From contig NZ_AUHE01000001.1 of NCBI RefSeq assembly GCF_000423025.1, positions 489,379 through 553,378 on the forward strand: a DNA stretch of 64,000 nt, written 5' to 3'. This stretch comes from Gordonia shandongensis DSM 45094. GTDB taxonomy: Bacteria; Actinomycetota; Actinomycetes; Mycobacteriales; Mycobacteriaceae. The notes under the pieces are model-generated. The model ran no database searches. It was not told the origin of the DNA and saw only the letters and a list, made by a program, of their open reading frames with translations. The position numbers and the translations under genes are program-made. Shown here piece by piece: positions 44,988 to 54,259 of this stretch. Position 1 is the stretch's first letter, and each line of letters opens with the position of its first letter.

Positions 44988-46676
44988 TCACCGGCAGCGG
45001 ACGATGGGCTCCGGGTCGTACTTCACCGTCCGGGTGTGCCGGTAGGTCTCGCGCCCGGTCTTGGCGTCCCGGATGATCCGGGTGTCCGACGCGGTGAATC
45101 CGGGTTGCCCGCTGCTGGGGATGCAGCTGTCCGACGCGGGCACCGAGACCTCGGTCGGCGACGTCGGATTGGTGCGCTGACCGGTCACCGACTCCACGTC
45201 GACGGTCTTGGTGCTCCACATGCGCACCGTGATGCTCGACGGACTCCACTGCGTCTCGATGTACACGCCGTACGGGGTGTTGTTCTTGAACTGCAGGTCG
45301 ATGAGGCCCTCGAACACCGTCGCCTCGCGGGCCTCCGGATACCGGGAGATGTAGTAGGCGTGCTCGGTGTGGGCGACGTCCTCGAGGCCGGCGAAATACG
45401 CGGCGTTGTACAGCGTGGTCGCGAACTGCGAGATCCCGCCGCCGACCGCCTTCGACGGACGGCCGTGGTCGATGATCACCGAGTCCACGTAGCCCTGGGC
45501 GGTTCCGCGCGGACCGGTGTAGCCGTTGAGGGAGAAGGTCTTCCCGGGGCGCACGAGCGCGCCGTCGACGTCTTGGGCGACCAGCCGGATGTTCTCGCCC
45601 GAGGCGCCGCTGAACCCGTCGGTGGTGAACTCCGAGACGACCTCCTTGACGCCGAGCTTGCGGGCGCCCGCGGTGTCGAGGGACGGCCGCAGCACGCGAT
45701 AGTCCACCTCGGCGGACCGGTCGTCGCGCGACGCGGCGCTCCGCGCGATCTCCTGTGCCGTCTTGCGCCAGTCCACGGCCGCGCCGTCACGCGAGGGCAC
45801 CACCCGCGGCGACCCGCCCGACAGGCGGAACGTCGCGTTCACCGGCTTCGACTCCGTGGGGTCGGTCCGCTTCGCGAGCGTCCGATCGGCATCCTTGGGC
45901 TTCACCTGCGGCATCAACCCGCCGCGACCGTCGGGCACGAAGCGCACCAGGTTGCCCAGTTCGCGCGGCGTCACCACGATCGGATCGCGCCGGGAACTCA
46001 ACCGGACCGACGACGCCGTCACGTTCTGGGCCGGGCCGTCGAGCGTGTCCTGCACGGTCTGCGCGCTGACCGTCGGCGAGAAGGGCTCCATCTCGAGGTC
46101 GATGACGCTGCCGCTGAGCCAGTTGTCGGCGACGGCCTGTTTCGCGGCCGCCCGCTTCACCTGCAGCCCCTTGGACGGGAAGTCGCCCACCGGCGTCAGA
46201 CCGTCGAAGTGCACGCCGCCCTCCACCGCGGCCTTCTCCAGGGAGTCGCGCTGCTCGTCGAGCGCGTCGTTGAACTTCTCGTCGTCGAGGTGCACGACGG
46301 GCGCCACCTGGTGGTGCACGCCGATCATCCCGAGGAAGCGCTCCCAGGGGTTCGTCGGCTGGTCGAGGAGCCGGTCGAGGGTGGCCTCGACGTCGAAGTC
46401 GGCGCCGAGCGCGCCGGGATCGACCTGCGCGGTCCCCGAGTCCGTCCGCAGGCGCACCGGTCCGTGCGAGGCGACCGCCAGCGTCGACAGCTCGGCGCGC
46501 GCGTGGTCCTCGTCGAGGTTTCCCAGATCGAACTCGGCGATGTGGGCGCCGCGCGCAGTGTGTCCGTGGGTGAGGATCGCATCGACCCCGAACGCCAGAG
46601 CGACGAGCAGCACCGCGCCGATGAGTCCGCGGACGATCCAGTGTCCGACGGGGAGGCGGGCGTTGGTCACAGTCAC
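44988..46676 (-). CDS. VanW family cell-wall protein
   Basis: 562-aa membrane-anchored extracytoplasmic protein. One N-terminal helix (IVRGLIGAVLLVALAFGVDA) is followed by two repeats of the putative peptidoglycan-binding domain (about residues 50-300). The VanW domain spans about 340-510 (EFTTDGFSGASGENIRLVAQ, PGKTFSLNGYTGPRGTAQGY, VGGGISQFATTLYNAAYFAG). A G5-like tail ends YRHTRTVKYDPEPIVRC. VanW function is unproven; a murein-related role is inferred. Start GTG 46676 or GTG 46670; TAGGAT (46680-46685) fits the second better. Confidence 0.88.
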   Translation of the reverse strand: MTVTNARLPVGHWIVRGLIGAVLLVALAFGVDAILTHGHTARGAHIAEFDLGNLDEDHARAELSTLAVASHGPVRLRTDSGTAQVDPGALGADFDVEATLDRLLDQPTNPWERFLGMIGVHHQVAPVVHLDDEKFNDALDEQRDSLEKAAVEGGVHFDGLTPVGDFPSKGLQVKRAAAKQAVADNWLSGSVIDLEMEPFSPTVSAQTVQDTLDGPAQNVTASSVRLSSRRDPIVVTPRELGNLVRFVPDGRGGLMPQVKPKDADRTLAKRTDPTESKPVNATFRLSGGSPRVVPSRDGAAVDWRKTAQEIARSAASRDDRSAEVDYRVLRPSLDTAGARKLGVKEVVSEFTTDGFSGASGENIRLVAQDVDGALVRPGKTFSLNGYTGPRGTAQGYVDSVIIDHGRPSKAVGGGISQFATTLYNAAYFAGLEDVAHTEHAYYISRYPEAREATVFEGLIDLQFKNNTPYGVYIETQWSPSSITVRMWSTKTVDVESVTGQRTNPTSPTEVSVPASDSCIPSSGQPGFTASDTRIIRDAKTGRETYRHTRTVKYDPEPIVRCR

Positions 46677-46751
46677 ACGATCCTAGTTCATCGGCCGGCC
46701 CCTCGCCGGGTCCCGATCCGGGAACCTCCCCGGAGAGTCCACATGAAAGGA

Positions 46752-46796
46752 CTCCGGCTGAACCGCCGGGTCGGGGGTCTGGCGGTTCAGCCGGAG
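46752..46796 (-). terminator. terminator after fadA2
   Basis: CTCCGGCTGAACCGCC (46752-46767) and exact complement (46781-46796), 13-nt loop, followed on the minus strand by TCCTTTCAT. Confidence 0.85.
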
Positions 46797-46932
46797 CTAT
46801 CTCGTATATAGGTCGCCGTCGCGGGAGCGTTACACCTTCGGAGAAAATCTTTTCCCCGGCAGGCCGTCACCCGTTCCCCGGCAGGCCACCGGCGGGTCGG
46901 GTCCCGCTCCGCCGGCGACCCTCGTCCGCAGG

Positions 46933-48240
46933 TCAGCCCTCGACGATGGCCGTGACGCCCTGTCCGCCGGCGGCGCAGATCGAGACCAGGGCGCGACCGC
47001 CGCCGTTCTCGTTGATCTGCTTGGCGGCCTGCGCGATGATGCGGCCGCCGGTCGCGGCGAACGGGTGCCCGGCCGCCAGCGACGAGCCGTTGACGTTGAG
47101 CTTGCTGCGGTCGATCGACCCGAGGGCCTTGTCGAGGCCCAGACGCTGGGTGCAGTACTCCTCGGACTCCCACGCCTGCAGCGTCGCGAGGACCACGGAG
47201 GCGAAGGCCTCGTGGATCTCGTAGAAGTCGAAGTCGGCCAGCGTCAGCCCGTTGCGGGCCAGCAGGCGCGGAACCGCGTAGGTCGGGGCCATCAGGAGAC
47301 CGTCCGGACCGTTGACGTAGTCGACGGCGGCGGTCTCGGTGTCGCGCAGGTAGGCGAGCACGGGCAGCTTCTTCTCGGCGGCCCACTCGTCGGTCGCGAG
47401 CAGCACGGTCGACGCACCGTCGCTGAGCGGCGTGGAGTTGCCCGCCGTCATGGTGGCGTCACCGAGGCTGGTGCCGAACACCGGCTTGAGGGTCGCCAGC
47501 TTCTCCACCGACGAGTTGGGGCGCAGGTTCTCGTCGCGGGTCAGACCCTGGAACGGGGTGACGAGGTCGTCGAAGAAGCCGCGGTCGTACGCCGCACCCA
47601 TCTTCTGGTGGCTGGCCGCGGCCAGCTCGTCCTGGTCGGCGCGGCTGATGCCGAACTCCTTGGCGGTGATCGCGGCGTGCTCGCCCATCGACAGGCCGGT
47701 GCGCGGCTCACCGTTCTGCGGGATCTCGATGCCCAGCTTGGTGGCCAGGCCGAGTGCGGCCTTGATGCGGTCGGCGGTGCTCTTGGCGCGGTTGACCTCG
47801 AGCATCTGGCGACGCATGTCCTCGGAGACGCCGATCGGCGCGTCGGAGGTGGTGTCGACACCGCCGCCGACGGCGACGTCGTAGCGGCCGGCGGCGATGC
47901 CGTCGGCCACGATCTGGATGGCCTGCAGTCCGGTGCCGCACGCCTGCTGGACGTCCATCGCCGAGGTGTACGGCGACAGCGACGAGCCGAGCACCGATTC
48001 GCGGATGAGGTTGAAGTCGCGCGAGTGCTTGAGCACGGCGCCGCCGGCCACCATGCCGAGACGCTCGCCCTGCAGGTTGAAACGACTCACCAGCCCTTGG
48101 AGGGCCGCGGTGAACATGTCCTGGTTGCTCGCGGTCGCGTAGGCGCGATCCTGACGCGCGAACGGAATGCGGTTGCCGCCCAGGATGGCGACGGGGCGCT
48201 GCTCGCGGGTTTCCGGCTTGCGGGGCGTGTACGAGGCCAC
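46933..48240 (-). CDS. fadA2: acetyl-CoA acyltransferase FadA2
   Basis: 435-aa thiolase for the last step of beta-oxidation. Nucleophilic Cys in AMDVQQACGTGLQAIQI; FYEIHEAFASVVLATLQAWE; GSSLAAGHPFAATGGR; SICAAGGQGV. GTG 48240 (VASYTPRKPE) has GAGGAGAA just upstream and is preferred over the in-frame ATG at 48264. It is divergent from fabG4-htdX across a palindrome, exactly the M. tuberculosis Rv0241c-Rv0243 arrangement, and is a paralogue of the thiolase at 10.1 kb. Confidence 0.94.
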   Translation of the reverse strand: MASYTPRKPETREQRPVAILGGNRIPFARQDRAYATASNQDMFTAALQGLVSRFNLQGERLGMVAGGAVLKHSRDFNLIRESVLGSSLSPYTSAMDVQQACGTGLQAIQIVADGIAAGRYDVAVGGGVDTTSDAPIGVSEDMRRQMLEVNRAKSTADRIKAALGLATKLGIEIPQNGEPRTGLSMGEHAAITAKEFGISRADQDELAAASHQKMGAAYDRGFFDDLVTPFQGLTRDENLRPNSSVEKLATLKPVFGTSLGDATMTAGNSTPLSDGASTVLLATDEWAAEKKLPVLAYLRDTETAAVDYVNGPDGLLMAPTYAVPRLLARNGLTLADFDFYEIHEAFASVVLATLQAWESEEYCTQRLGLDKALGSIDRSKLNVNGSSLAAGHPFAATGGRIIAQAAKQINENGGGRALVSICAAGGQGVTAIVEG

Positions 48241-48292
48241 TGTCTTCTCCTCATGGGTTCTCATCGTCGACGGCGTCGACCTTGAGAGTATT

Positions 48293-48308
48293 CTTACTCC
48301 CGAGTAAG
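48293..48308. promoter_or_regulatory. perfect 16-bp palindrome between fadA2 and fabG4
   Basis: CTTACTCCCGAGTAAG. It overlaps a -10-like TAAGTT (48305-48310) for fabG4 and sits 53 bp from the fadA2 start, so one bound regulator could control both directions. Confidence 0.7.
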
Positions 48309-48430
48309 TTCATTGTCGACTCCTGGCGTTGCGGCACATGTCACAGCGCAGGCGACTATTGAGCCGGTGGTCATCCGCTTATGGTCTCCGGCAGGACTTG
48401 ATTCGCACGCAGACATCGAAGGAGATCGTC

Positions 48431-49792
48431 GTGGCAGGCAACACCGACCTGTATTCGTCCATCGTCAACTCCGGCCCCGGCGCGTTCATCGCAGCGCGCG
48501 TCGGCCTCCCGCAGCCGCCGACCCTGCGCCGCCACTCGCCGACCGCCGCCGCCCTCGGCGGCCCGGTCCTCCTCGGCGGCAGCGGCCGCCTCGTGGAGCC
48601 CGTCCGCGAGATCCTCACCGCAGGCGACGACTACACCCTGGTCGAGAACAACGCCGGCGGCCGCTCGGCCGACAAGCTCGGCGCAGCGGTCTTCGACGCC
48701 ACCGGGATCACCTCGGCCGCCGAGCTCGAGCAGCTCTTCGAGTTCTTCACGCCGATCATGCGCTCGGTGGGCAACTCCGCCCGCTTCGTGGTGCTCGGCA
48801 CCACCCCGGAACTCACCGCCGACCTCGACGAGCACGTCGCCCAGCGCGCCCTGGAGGGCTTCACCCGTTCGCTCGGCAAGGAGCTGCGCAACGGTGCCAC
48901 CGCCCAGCTCGTCTACGTCTCCCCGAAGGCCAAGACCGGGGTCTCCGGCCTCGAGTCGACCCTCCGCTTCCTGCTGTCGGGCAAGTCCGCGTACGTCGAC
49001 GCCCAGGTGATCCGCGTCGGCGACGCGAACGCCGCCGCCGTCGAGGACTGGGACAAGCCGCTCAACGGCAAGGTCGCCCTGGTGACCGGCGCCGCCCGCG
49101 GCATCGGCGCCACCATCGCCGAGGTCCTGGCCCGCGACGGCGCCCACGTCATCGCCGCCGACATCCCCGCCGCCGGCGAGGCGCTCAGCGAGACCGCCAA
49201 CAAGGTCGGCGGCACCGCCCTGCCCCTCGACGTGACCGCAGAAGACGCCGGCGCCACCATCGCCGAGCACGTCCTCGAGCGCCACGGCGGTCTCGACATC
49301 ATCGTGAACAACGCCGGCATCACCCGCGACAAGCTCCTCGCGAACATGGACTCCGGCCGCTGGAACTCGGTGATCGCCGTGAACCTCATCGCCCCGCAGA
49401 CGCTCGTCAACGAGCTCGTCGAGCGCAAGGCGCTCCGCAAGGGCGGCGCCGTCGTCGACGTCTCGTCCATCGCCGGCATCGCGGGCAACCGCGGCCAGAC
49501 CAACTACGGCACCTCCAAGGCCGGCGTCATCGGCCTGGTCGACACCTACGCGCCGGTCCTGGCGAAGTCGGGCATCACCATCAACGCCGTCGCACCGGGC
49601 TTCATCGAGACCGCGATGACCGCCGCCATCCCGCTCGCGACCCGCGAGGTGGGCCGCCGCATGAACTCGCTCCAGCAGGGCGGGCAGACCGTCGACGTCG
49701 CCGAGACCGTCGCGTACTTCGCCAACCCGGCGTCGAACGCGGTGACCGGCAACGTGGTGCGCGTCTGCGGCCAGAGCCTGCTGGGTGCGTGA
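48431..49792 (+). CDS. fabG4: 3-oxoacyl-thioester reductase FabG4 (high-molecular-weight FabG)
   Basis: 453-aa two-domain reductase (FabG4 of M. tuberculosis is 454 aa). Residues 1-200 form a flavodoxin-like non-catalytic domain ([20 protein letters not shown]). Residues 210-453 form an SDR domain: [35 protein letters not shown] and [20 protein letters not shown], with Tyr359 and Lys363. It reduces 3-oxoacyl-CoA/ACP, with NADH in the known homologue. GTG 48431 has AAGGAG 7 nt upstream. A long 5' leader (about 115 nt) separates it from the palindrome. Confidence 0.94.
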   Translation: MAGNTDLYSSIVNSGPGAFIAARVGLPQPPTLRRHSPTAAALGGPVLLGGSGRLVEPVREILTAGDDYTLVENNAGGRSADKLGAAVFDATGITSAAELEQLFEFFTPIMRSVGNSARFVVLGTTPELTADLDEHVAQRALEGFTRSLGKELRNGATAQLVYVSPKAKTGVSGLESTLRFLLSGKSAYVDAQVIRVGDANAAAVEDWDKPLNGKVALVTGAARGIGATIAEVLARDGAHVIAADIPAAGEALSETANKVGGTALPLDVTAEDAGATIAEHVLERHGGLDIIVNNAGITRDKLLANMDSGRWNSVIAVNLIAPQTLVNELVERKALRKGGAVVDVSSIAGIAGNRGQTNYGTSKAGVIGLVDTYAPVLAKSGITINAVAPGFIETAMTAAIPLATREVGRRMNSLQQGGQTVDVAETVAYFANPASNAVTGNVVRVCGQSLLGA

Positions 49793-49806
49793 GTCCGAGG
49801 CGACCG

Positions 49807-50691
49807 ATGACCAAGACCATCACCCTCACCTCGTTGCCCGGCGCCGGACGGCTCTACCCGAAGGCCGTGAGCGCCATGCTCCCGGTGGTCGGCAAACCCG
49901 CCCGCGTCGCACCCGACGCCCCGCTGCCCGACACGGTCTTCACGATCGAGGACCTGCGGGTCGACCGCGACGAGATGCGCGAGTACTGCCGGGCCACCGG
50001 ACTGCAGTTCGGGTCCGAGCTGCCGCTGACCTACCTGTTCGTGCTGCAGTTTCCGCTCGCGATGAGCGTCATGGTGCTGCCGGACTTCCCGTTCGGCGCC
50101 GTCGGCTCCGTACACGTCGAGAACCGGATCGAACGGCTCCGCCGCATCGCGGTCGACGAGCCGCTGTCGATCTCGACGCACGCCGAGAACCTGCGGGAGC
50201 ACCGCAAGGGCATGCTCGTCGACATGGTCTCGGAGTTCCGCGTCGGCCGCGAGCTGGTGGCCGTGCAGACCGCGACGTTCCTCAAACAGCAGCGGACCAG
50301 CCTCTCCGATGAGGAGCGCGGTCCCGCCCCGAAGAACGTCGCACCGCCGCCGCCCGACCGCGTGGTCGGCGTCGATCTCGGGCTGATCCGGCAGTATGCG
50401 AACGCATCCGGCGACCGGAACCCGATCCACATGGCCGATCTCACGGCGAAGGCCTTCGGGTTCAGCCGGGCGATCGCCCACGGCATGTGGGGTGCGGCCG
50501 CACTCCTGGACAACGTGGAGGCCCAGCTGCCCGACGCCGTCGTCTACTCGGTGCGCTTCGGGAAACCGGTGCTGCTGCCGGCGAAGCTGAACTTCTACAC
50601 CACGCGGACCGCTGACGGCTACGACCTGGCCGTCCGCCACCGCCGCAAGGGATACCCGCACATCACCGCGACCACGCGGCCGCGCGGCTGA
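49807..50691 (+). CDS. htdX: (R)-3-hydroxyacyl-thioester dehydratase HtdX (MaoC family)
   Basis: 294-aa double-hotdog MaoC-type hydratase. It interconverts 3-hydroxyacyl and trans-2-enoyl thioesters and partners FabG4. The hydratase-2 motif is YANASGDRNPIHMADLTAKA, with catalytic Asp203 and His208, followed by FGFSRAIAHGMWGAAA. The N-terminal hotdog half lacks this motif, as in the family. It starts 14 nt after fabG4 in the same operon, as in Rv0241c-Rv0242c. Confidence 0.93.
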   Translation: MTKTITLTSLPGAGRLYPKAVSAMLPVVGKPARVAPDAPLPDTVFTIEDLRVDRDEMREYCRATGLQFGSELPLTYLFVLQFPLAMSVMVLPDFPFGAVGSVHVENRIERLRRIAVDEPLSISTHAENLREHRKGMLVDMVSEFRVGRELVAVQTATFLKQQRTSLSDEERGPAPKNVAPPPPDRVVGVDLGLIRQYANASGDRNPIHMADLTAKAFGFSRAIAHGMWGAAALLDNVEAQLPDAVVYSVRFGKPVLLPAKLNFYTTRTADGYDLAVRHRRKGYPHITATTRPRG

Positions 50692-50703
50692 CCCACCGAC
50701 CGC

Positions 50704-50745
50704 CTCGAGGCGCCGGCCACCCCGACGGGTGACCGGCGCCTCGAG
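50704..50745 (+). terminator. terminator after htdX
   Basis: CTCGAGGCGCCGG (50704-50716) pairs with 50733-50745, and the inner CACCC pairs with GGGTG. It is an 18-bp hairpin with one bulge. Confidence 0.85.
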
Positions 50746-50828
50746 CGTCGCGGGGTGGACGCGGCCCGCGACGTCGACCGATCCGAGCGAGTCGCCGGAT
50801 TCGCCGGTGCCCGCCCGCTCTGCCGGAC

Positions 50829-50834
50829 TACGGT
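50829..50834 (+). promoter_or_regulatory. -10 hexamer of lipase gene
   Basis: TACGGT, 6 nt, ATG 50841. Confidence 0.4.
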
Positions 50835-50840
50835 CGATCC

Positions 50841-52271
50841 ATGGTTCGGGGGAAGATCGCCGGCTCGGCCGTCACCGCAGTCACCGCACGCACAGTCACC
50901 GCACTCACCGTCGCCGCACTCGTCGTGGCCGGACTCGCCGACCCCGCGGTCGCGCACGCGAGCCCGCCGCGATCGGACCCGCCGAACATGATGGCCGTGC
51001 CGTCGCAGATCCCCGAGGCCATCGACCGCGCGATCCCGGCGCCGCCGTACCCGAAGCCGCGCACGATTCCGCGGCGCGCCCAGGCACCCGGTTTCGACGC
51101 CGCCACCCTCGCCCTGCGCAACGCCGTCCTCCCCGACCCCACCGGTGACCCGATGTTCGACCGATGGTCGCCGACGCTCGACGACCACCGCCCCGGCGAC
51201 CTGCTGGCGGTCCGCGATGTGACCGCGACGGCCGCCCCGTTGGTCACCGCCCCGATCACCCGCGCCCGGCTGGTCAAATTCCGCAGCACCGACGCTCTCG
51301 GTCAGCCGATGTTCGGGACCGCGACCGTCCTGGAGCCGAAAACTCCCGCACCCGCTCGCGGACCGCGACCGATCCTGGTGAACAACCTGGCGATCGACTC
51401 CCTCGGCGCGAGTTGCACCCCCGGCTACACCCTGGCGCACGGTTTCGGGGTCTCCACGAACTCCGGGGACCTGGTGCCGCCGACCACACAGCTCGCCCTG
51501 GCCCGCGGCTACACCGTGATCGTCCCCGACCATCAGGGGCCGCGCATGGCCTATGCGGAGCCCACCGTGGCGGGGCACGTCATCCTCGACTCGATCCGCG
51601 CGGCGGGTCACCTCGACGCGGCGCGGTTCGGCGAGAGCCGCGTCGCGATGACCGGCTACTCCGGCGGCGCCATCGCCACCAACGGCGCCGCGAAACTGCT
51701 GGGTTCCTATGCTCCCGACCTGGTGGATCGGATGGTCGGTGCGGCCCTCGGCGGTGTGCCCGCCGATTTCCGGATGCTCGTGGGCAGCATGAACGCCAAC
51801 CTCGCGACCGGGCTGTTCCACGCCGCGACCTTCGGGATCGCCCGCGAGCAGCCCGACGTCCTGACGAAGGCGAACCATTTCGCGCAGTGGTTCGCGACCT
51901 CGCCGTTGAAGAACGCCTGCATGCTGCCGCTGGTGCTGGCGGGCGCCACGTTCTGGCCGATGCAGTTGATGGCGAACGACGCCGACCCGTTCCATTCACC
52001 GGTCGCCGAACGCATCTACCGGGTCACCAAGCTGGCCACGAAACGCTCCGACGTCCCGCTCTACATCTACAACGGCGCCCAGGAGTTCTGGATCCCCGCC
52101 GCCGGCGCCCGCAATCTGTTCCGCGAACAGTGCCGACTCGGTGCGAACGCCACCTATCGGGAGGTGTTCGGCGAACACGTCATCGCCGCCGTGACCGGCT
52201 ACCCCGAGGCGCTGACCTGGCTCGACGCCCGACTGCGCGGCATCCCGGCCGCGAACGGATGTCCCCGGTGA
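50841..52271 (+). CDS. secreted lipase (LIP/secretory lipase family)
   Basis: 476-aa exported alpha/beta hydrolase. The signal peptide at residues 1-41 ends AVAHA-SP. The Pro-rich linker PPYPKPRTIPRRAQAPGFDA precedes the LIP domain: RLVKFRSTDALGQPMFGTAT, RPILVNNLAIDSLG, DHQGPRMAYAEPTVAGHVIL (GPR/Y motif), the nucleophile elbow VAMTGYSGGAIAT (Ser), the acid near YIYNGAQEFWIP (usually Asp, here uncertain) and the base in REVFGEHVIAA. It belongs to the actinobacterial triacylglycerol lipases (PF03583 type). Not present between htdX and the TetR gene in M. tuberculosis, as far as I recall. Confidence 0.88.
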   Translation: MVRGKIAGSAVTAVTARTVTALTVAALVVAGLADPAVAHASPPRSDPPNMMAVPSQIPEAIDRAIPAPPYPKPRTIPRRAQAPGFDAATLALRNAVLPDPTGDPMFDRWSPTLDDHRPGDLLAVRDVTATAAPLVTAPITRARLVKFRSTDALGQPMFGTATVLEPKTPAPARGPRPILVNNLAIDSLGASCTPGYTLAHGFGVSTNSGDLVPPTTQLALARGYTVIVPDHQGPRMAYAEPTVAGHVILDSIRAAGHLDAARFGESRVAMTGYSGGAIATNGAAKLLGSYAPDLVDRMVGAALGGVPADFRMLVGSMNANLATGLFHAATFGIAREQPDVLTKANHFAQWFATSPLKNACMLPLVLAGATFWPMQLMANDADPFHSPVAERIYRVTKLATKRSDVPLYIYNGAQEFWIPAAGARNLFREQCRLGANATYREVFGEHVIAAVTGYPEALTWLDARLRGIPAANGCPR

Positions 52272-52298
52272 CGGGTGCGCGGCCGACCCGCGGCCGCA

Positions 52299-52919
52299 TC
52301 ACTCGTCTCCGATGTGCACCTCGGAGACGCCGACGCCCCGCAGACCGCGCCAGGTGATGCCCAGCAGCAGGTCGGTGGCGGTCTCCAGGTCGATGTCGCC
52401 TTCGGAGATCCGATCGGCCACCGCCTCGCCCGCACCGACGAGGGCCACCGCCGTCAGCTCGAAATCGACGTCGCGGGCACCTTCGATCGTGGTGCCGCGA
52501 CGGATGAGGTCGGTGATCATGCCGGTGATTCCCGCGCGGCTCTCGGAGACGATGTGCGCGAACGACGCCGTCCCCACCGCCACCCGGTACAGCACGCGCC
52601 ACGACTCGGAGTTCTCGTGGACGAACCGCAGGAATTCGCGGACCAACGTGCGGGCCTGATCCTTCTGCCGCAGCGACGGGTCGAAACCGGCCGACATCGC
52701 CTCCATGAAGCGGCCCGACTCCCGCGCGATGCAGGCGCTGAAGAGCTCGTCCTTGGAGCCGTAGTAGAGGTACAGCATCGGTTTGGAGATCTGCGCCTCG
52801 GCCGCGATCGCGTCCATCGACGTGTCCGAGAATCCGTTGGCCGCGAACGCCGAGATCGCCGCATCGAGCATCTGCTGTTCGCGGACAGCGCGCGGCAGGC
52901 GCTTCGTACCGTTGGCCAT
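52299..52919 (-). CDS. TetR-family regulator (Rv0238-like), candidate regulator of fad genes
   Basis: 206-aa TetR protein. The helix-turn-helix region runs LDAAISAFAANGFSDTSMDA, IAAEAQISKPMLYLYYGSKD and ELFSACIARESG, then an all-helical ligand domain. Position between htdX and lpqI matches Rv0238 of M. tuberculosis. A CTTAC-N6-GTAAG palindrome overlaps its -10, so autorepression is likely. The same motif at fadA2/fabG4 and fadE5 makes it the best candidate for their regulator (inference). It starts 30 nt after lpqI. Confidence 0.92.
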   Translation of the reverse strand: MANGTKRLPRAVREQQMLDAAISAFAANGFSDTSMDAIAAEAQISKPMLYLYYGSKDELFSACIARESGRFMEAMSAGFDPSLRQKDQARTLVREFLRFVHENSESWRVLYRVAVGTASFAHIVSESRAGITGMITDLIRRGTTIEGARDVDFELTAVALVGAGEAVADRISEGDIDLETATDLLLGITWRGLRGVGVSEVHIGDE

Positions 52920-52926
52920 GCCGACT

Positions 52927-52932
52927 AACTTA
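52927..52932 (-). promoter_or_regulatory. -10 hexamer of tetR (52.3 kb)
   Basis: TAAGTT on the minus strand, 7 nt, ATG 52919; overlaps the operator at 52929-52944. Confidence 0.5.
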
Positions 52933-52944
52933 CCACCCGGTAAG
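52929..52944. promoter_or_regulatory. CTTAC-N6-GTAAG operator of tetR
   Basis: CTTACCACCCGGTAAG, arms CTTACC/GGTAAG exactly complementary, in the 30-bp lpqI-tetR gap. Confidence 0.7.
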
Positions 52945-52949
52945 GAGGC

Positions 52950-54146
52950 TCAGGAGCACGTCACGACACCCTTGGCCGTCAGCACCCGAACCACCGACCG
53001 GTTGATGCGCTCGGTGGACAGCTTCCCCTCCTTGACCGCCTTGACCAGCGTGTCCAGCACCGACGACACCTTGTCGGTGCTCAACCACAGCGCGGCGTCG
53101 ACCCCCGCCGTGATCGCCTTCAGAACGGCCTGCTCGATCGTGTACTCGTCGGTGATCGCCTGCATGCCCGACAGATCGTCGGTGAAGACCACGCCGTCGA
53201 AGCCGGGCGCGTTGTACTTCTTGCCGTTGCGGAGCATGCCGATCGCGGCGCGGCTCATACTCGCCGGCGTGTCGGCGCCGGTGAGACCCGGAACGATCAG
53301 ATGCCCCATGAGAACGCCCGCCGTACCCGGCTCGGCCAGCAGGTCGCGGAAGGGCGCGAGGTCGACGTCCTGCATCTCCCGCAGCGGCGGCGACGTCACC
53401 GCACCGGTGTGCGTGTCGCCCGAACCGTGGCCGTGCCCGGGGAAGTGCTTGTAGACCGGCATGATCCCGGCATCCATCAGACCGCGGGCGAAGGCACCCG
53501 CGTACCGGGTGACGACCGCCGGATCGTTCGAGAAAGAGCGGTCGCCGATCACCTCGTCGTCCGACTCGTCGCTCACATCGGCGGACGGCGCGAAATCGAC
53601 CGTGATGCCGAGTTCGGCCATCCTCTCACCCGCCCGCTTCGCGATCGCCCGCACCTGCGCCGGCGTCTTCGTCTTCGCCATCTCGCGCGCCGACGGCAGA
53701 TCGACGCCGACGGACTTCAGCCGGTTCACCCGACCGCCCTCCTGATCGACGGTCACCATGAGCGGAAACTTCTGCTGCGCCGACAGCTTCGCCACCGTCC
53801 CGTCACGGAGCATGCCCAGGTCGGTCCAGCTCCCGATGAACACGCCGCCGACGTGCTCCCTGGTCACCACCCGCCGGGCGTCGGCGCCGTCGTTGACACC
53901 CACCACCAGCAGCTGCGCCAGCTTCTGCCGCAGCGGCATCGTCGAGAGCTCGCGCGCCCCGCACGTGGCGGCCGCGGTGGTGCTCGGCGTCGACCCGTCG
54001 GCCGGAGCACTGCTCGAGACCTTCGACGGGGACGACGACGCCGTGTCCGACGGGGCGTCCGAACACGCCGTTGCGGCGAGCACCCCCACCGTGGCGACGA
54101 GCGCGACGAACGCGCGACGGGCGGCCTGGCTGGTGTTCTGACGCAT
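52950..54146 (-). CDS. lpqI: lipoprotein LpqI, GH3 beta-N-acetylglucosaminidase
   Basis: 398-aa surface lipoprotein. The lipobox LAATAC places the lipidated Cys at 28, followed by a Ser/Thr-rich linker to residue 60. The GH3 NagZ-type domain has QLLVVGVNDG, LMVTVDQEGGRVNRL, KHFPGHGHGSGDTH (the His/Asp acid-base motif specific to bacterial NagZ) and GVVFTDDLSGMQAI (nucleophile Asp). It releases GlcNAc from muropeptides in cell-wall turnover. Divergent from the DUF2613/aftD unit, as in M. tuberculosis. Confidence 0.95.
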   Translation of the reverse strand: MRQNTSQAARRAFVALVATVGVLAATACSDAPSDTASSSPSKVSSSAPADGSTPSTTAAATCGARELSTMPLRQKLAQLLVVGVNDGADARRVVTREHVGGVFIGSWTDLGMLRDGTVAKLSAQQKFPLMVTVDQEGGRVNRLKSVGVDLPSAREMAKTKTPAQVRAIAKRAGERMAELGITVDFAPSADVSDESDDEVIGDRSFSNDPAVVTRYAGAFARGLMDAGIMPVYKHFPGHGHGSGDTHTGAVTSPPLREMQDVDLAPFRDLLAEPGTAGVLMGHLIVPGLTGADTPASMSRAAIGMLRNGKKYNAPGFDGVVFTDDLSGMQAITDEYTIEQAVLKAITAGVDAALWLSTDKVSSVLDTLVKAVKEGKLSTERINRSVVRVLTAKGVVTCS

Positions 54147-54246
54147 GGGTCGAGTCTGTCATGCCCGCGCATCGGCCTCCGCCCCGCCGCTCGTCACCGG
54201 GCCCCGACCGGGGTTTCACAGCGGCCGGCCGACCACCGCGGGATGG

Positions 54247-54252
54247 TACTTT
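54247..54252 (+). promoter_or_regulatory. -10 hexamer of DUF2613-aftD unit
   Basis: TACTTT, 7 nt, ATG 54260. Confidence 0.45.
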
Positions 54253-54259
54253 GGTGCCC

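Noticed and set aside
44589..46811. 740-codon plus-strand open frame
   Set aside because: Antisense of the SDR and VanW genes; Arg/His/Gly-rich shadow typical of high-GC DNA.
46933..48240. Annotating the 10.1 kb and 46.9 kb thiolases as a duplication of one locus
   Set aside because: They are paralogues by motif, but neighbours and promoters differ, so no segmental duplication is seen.
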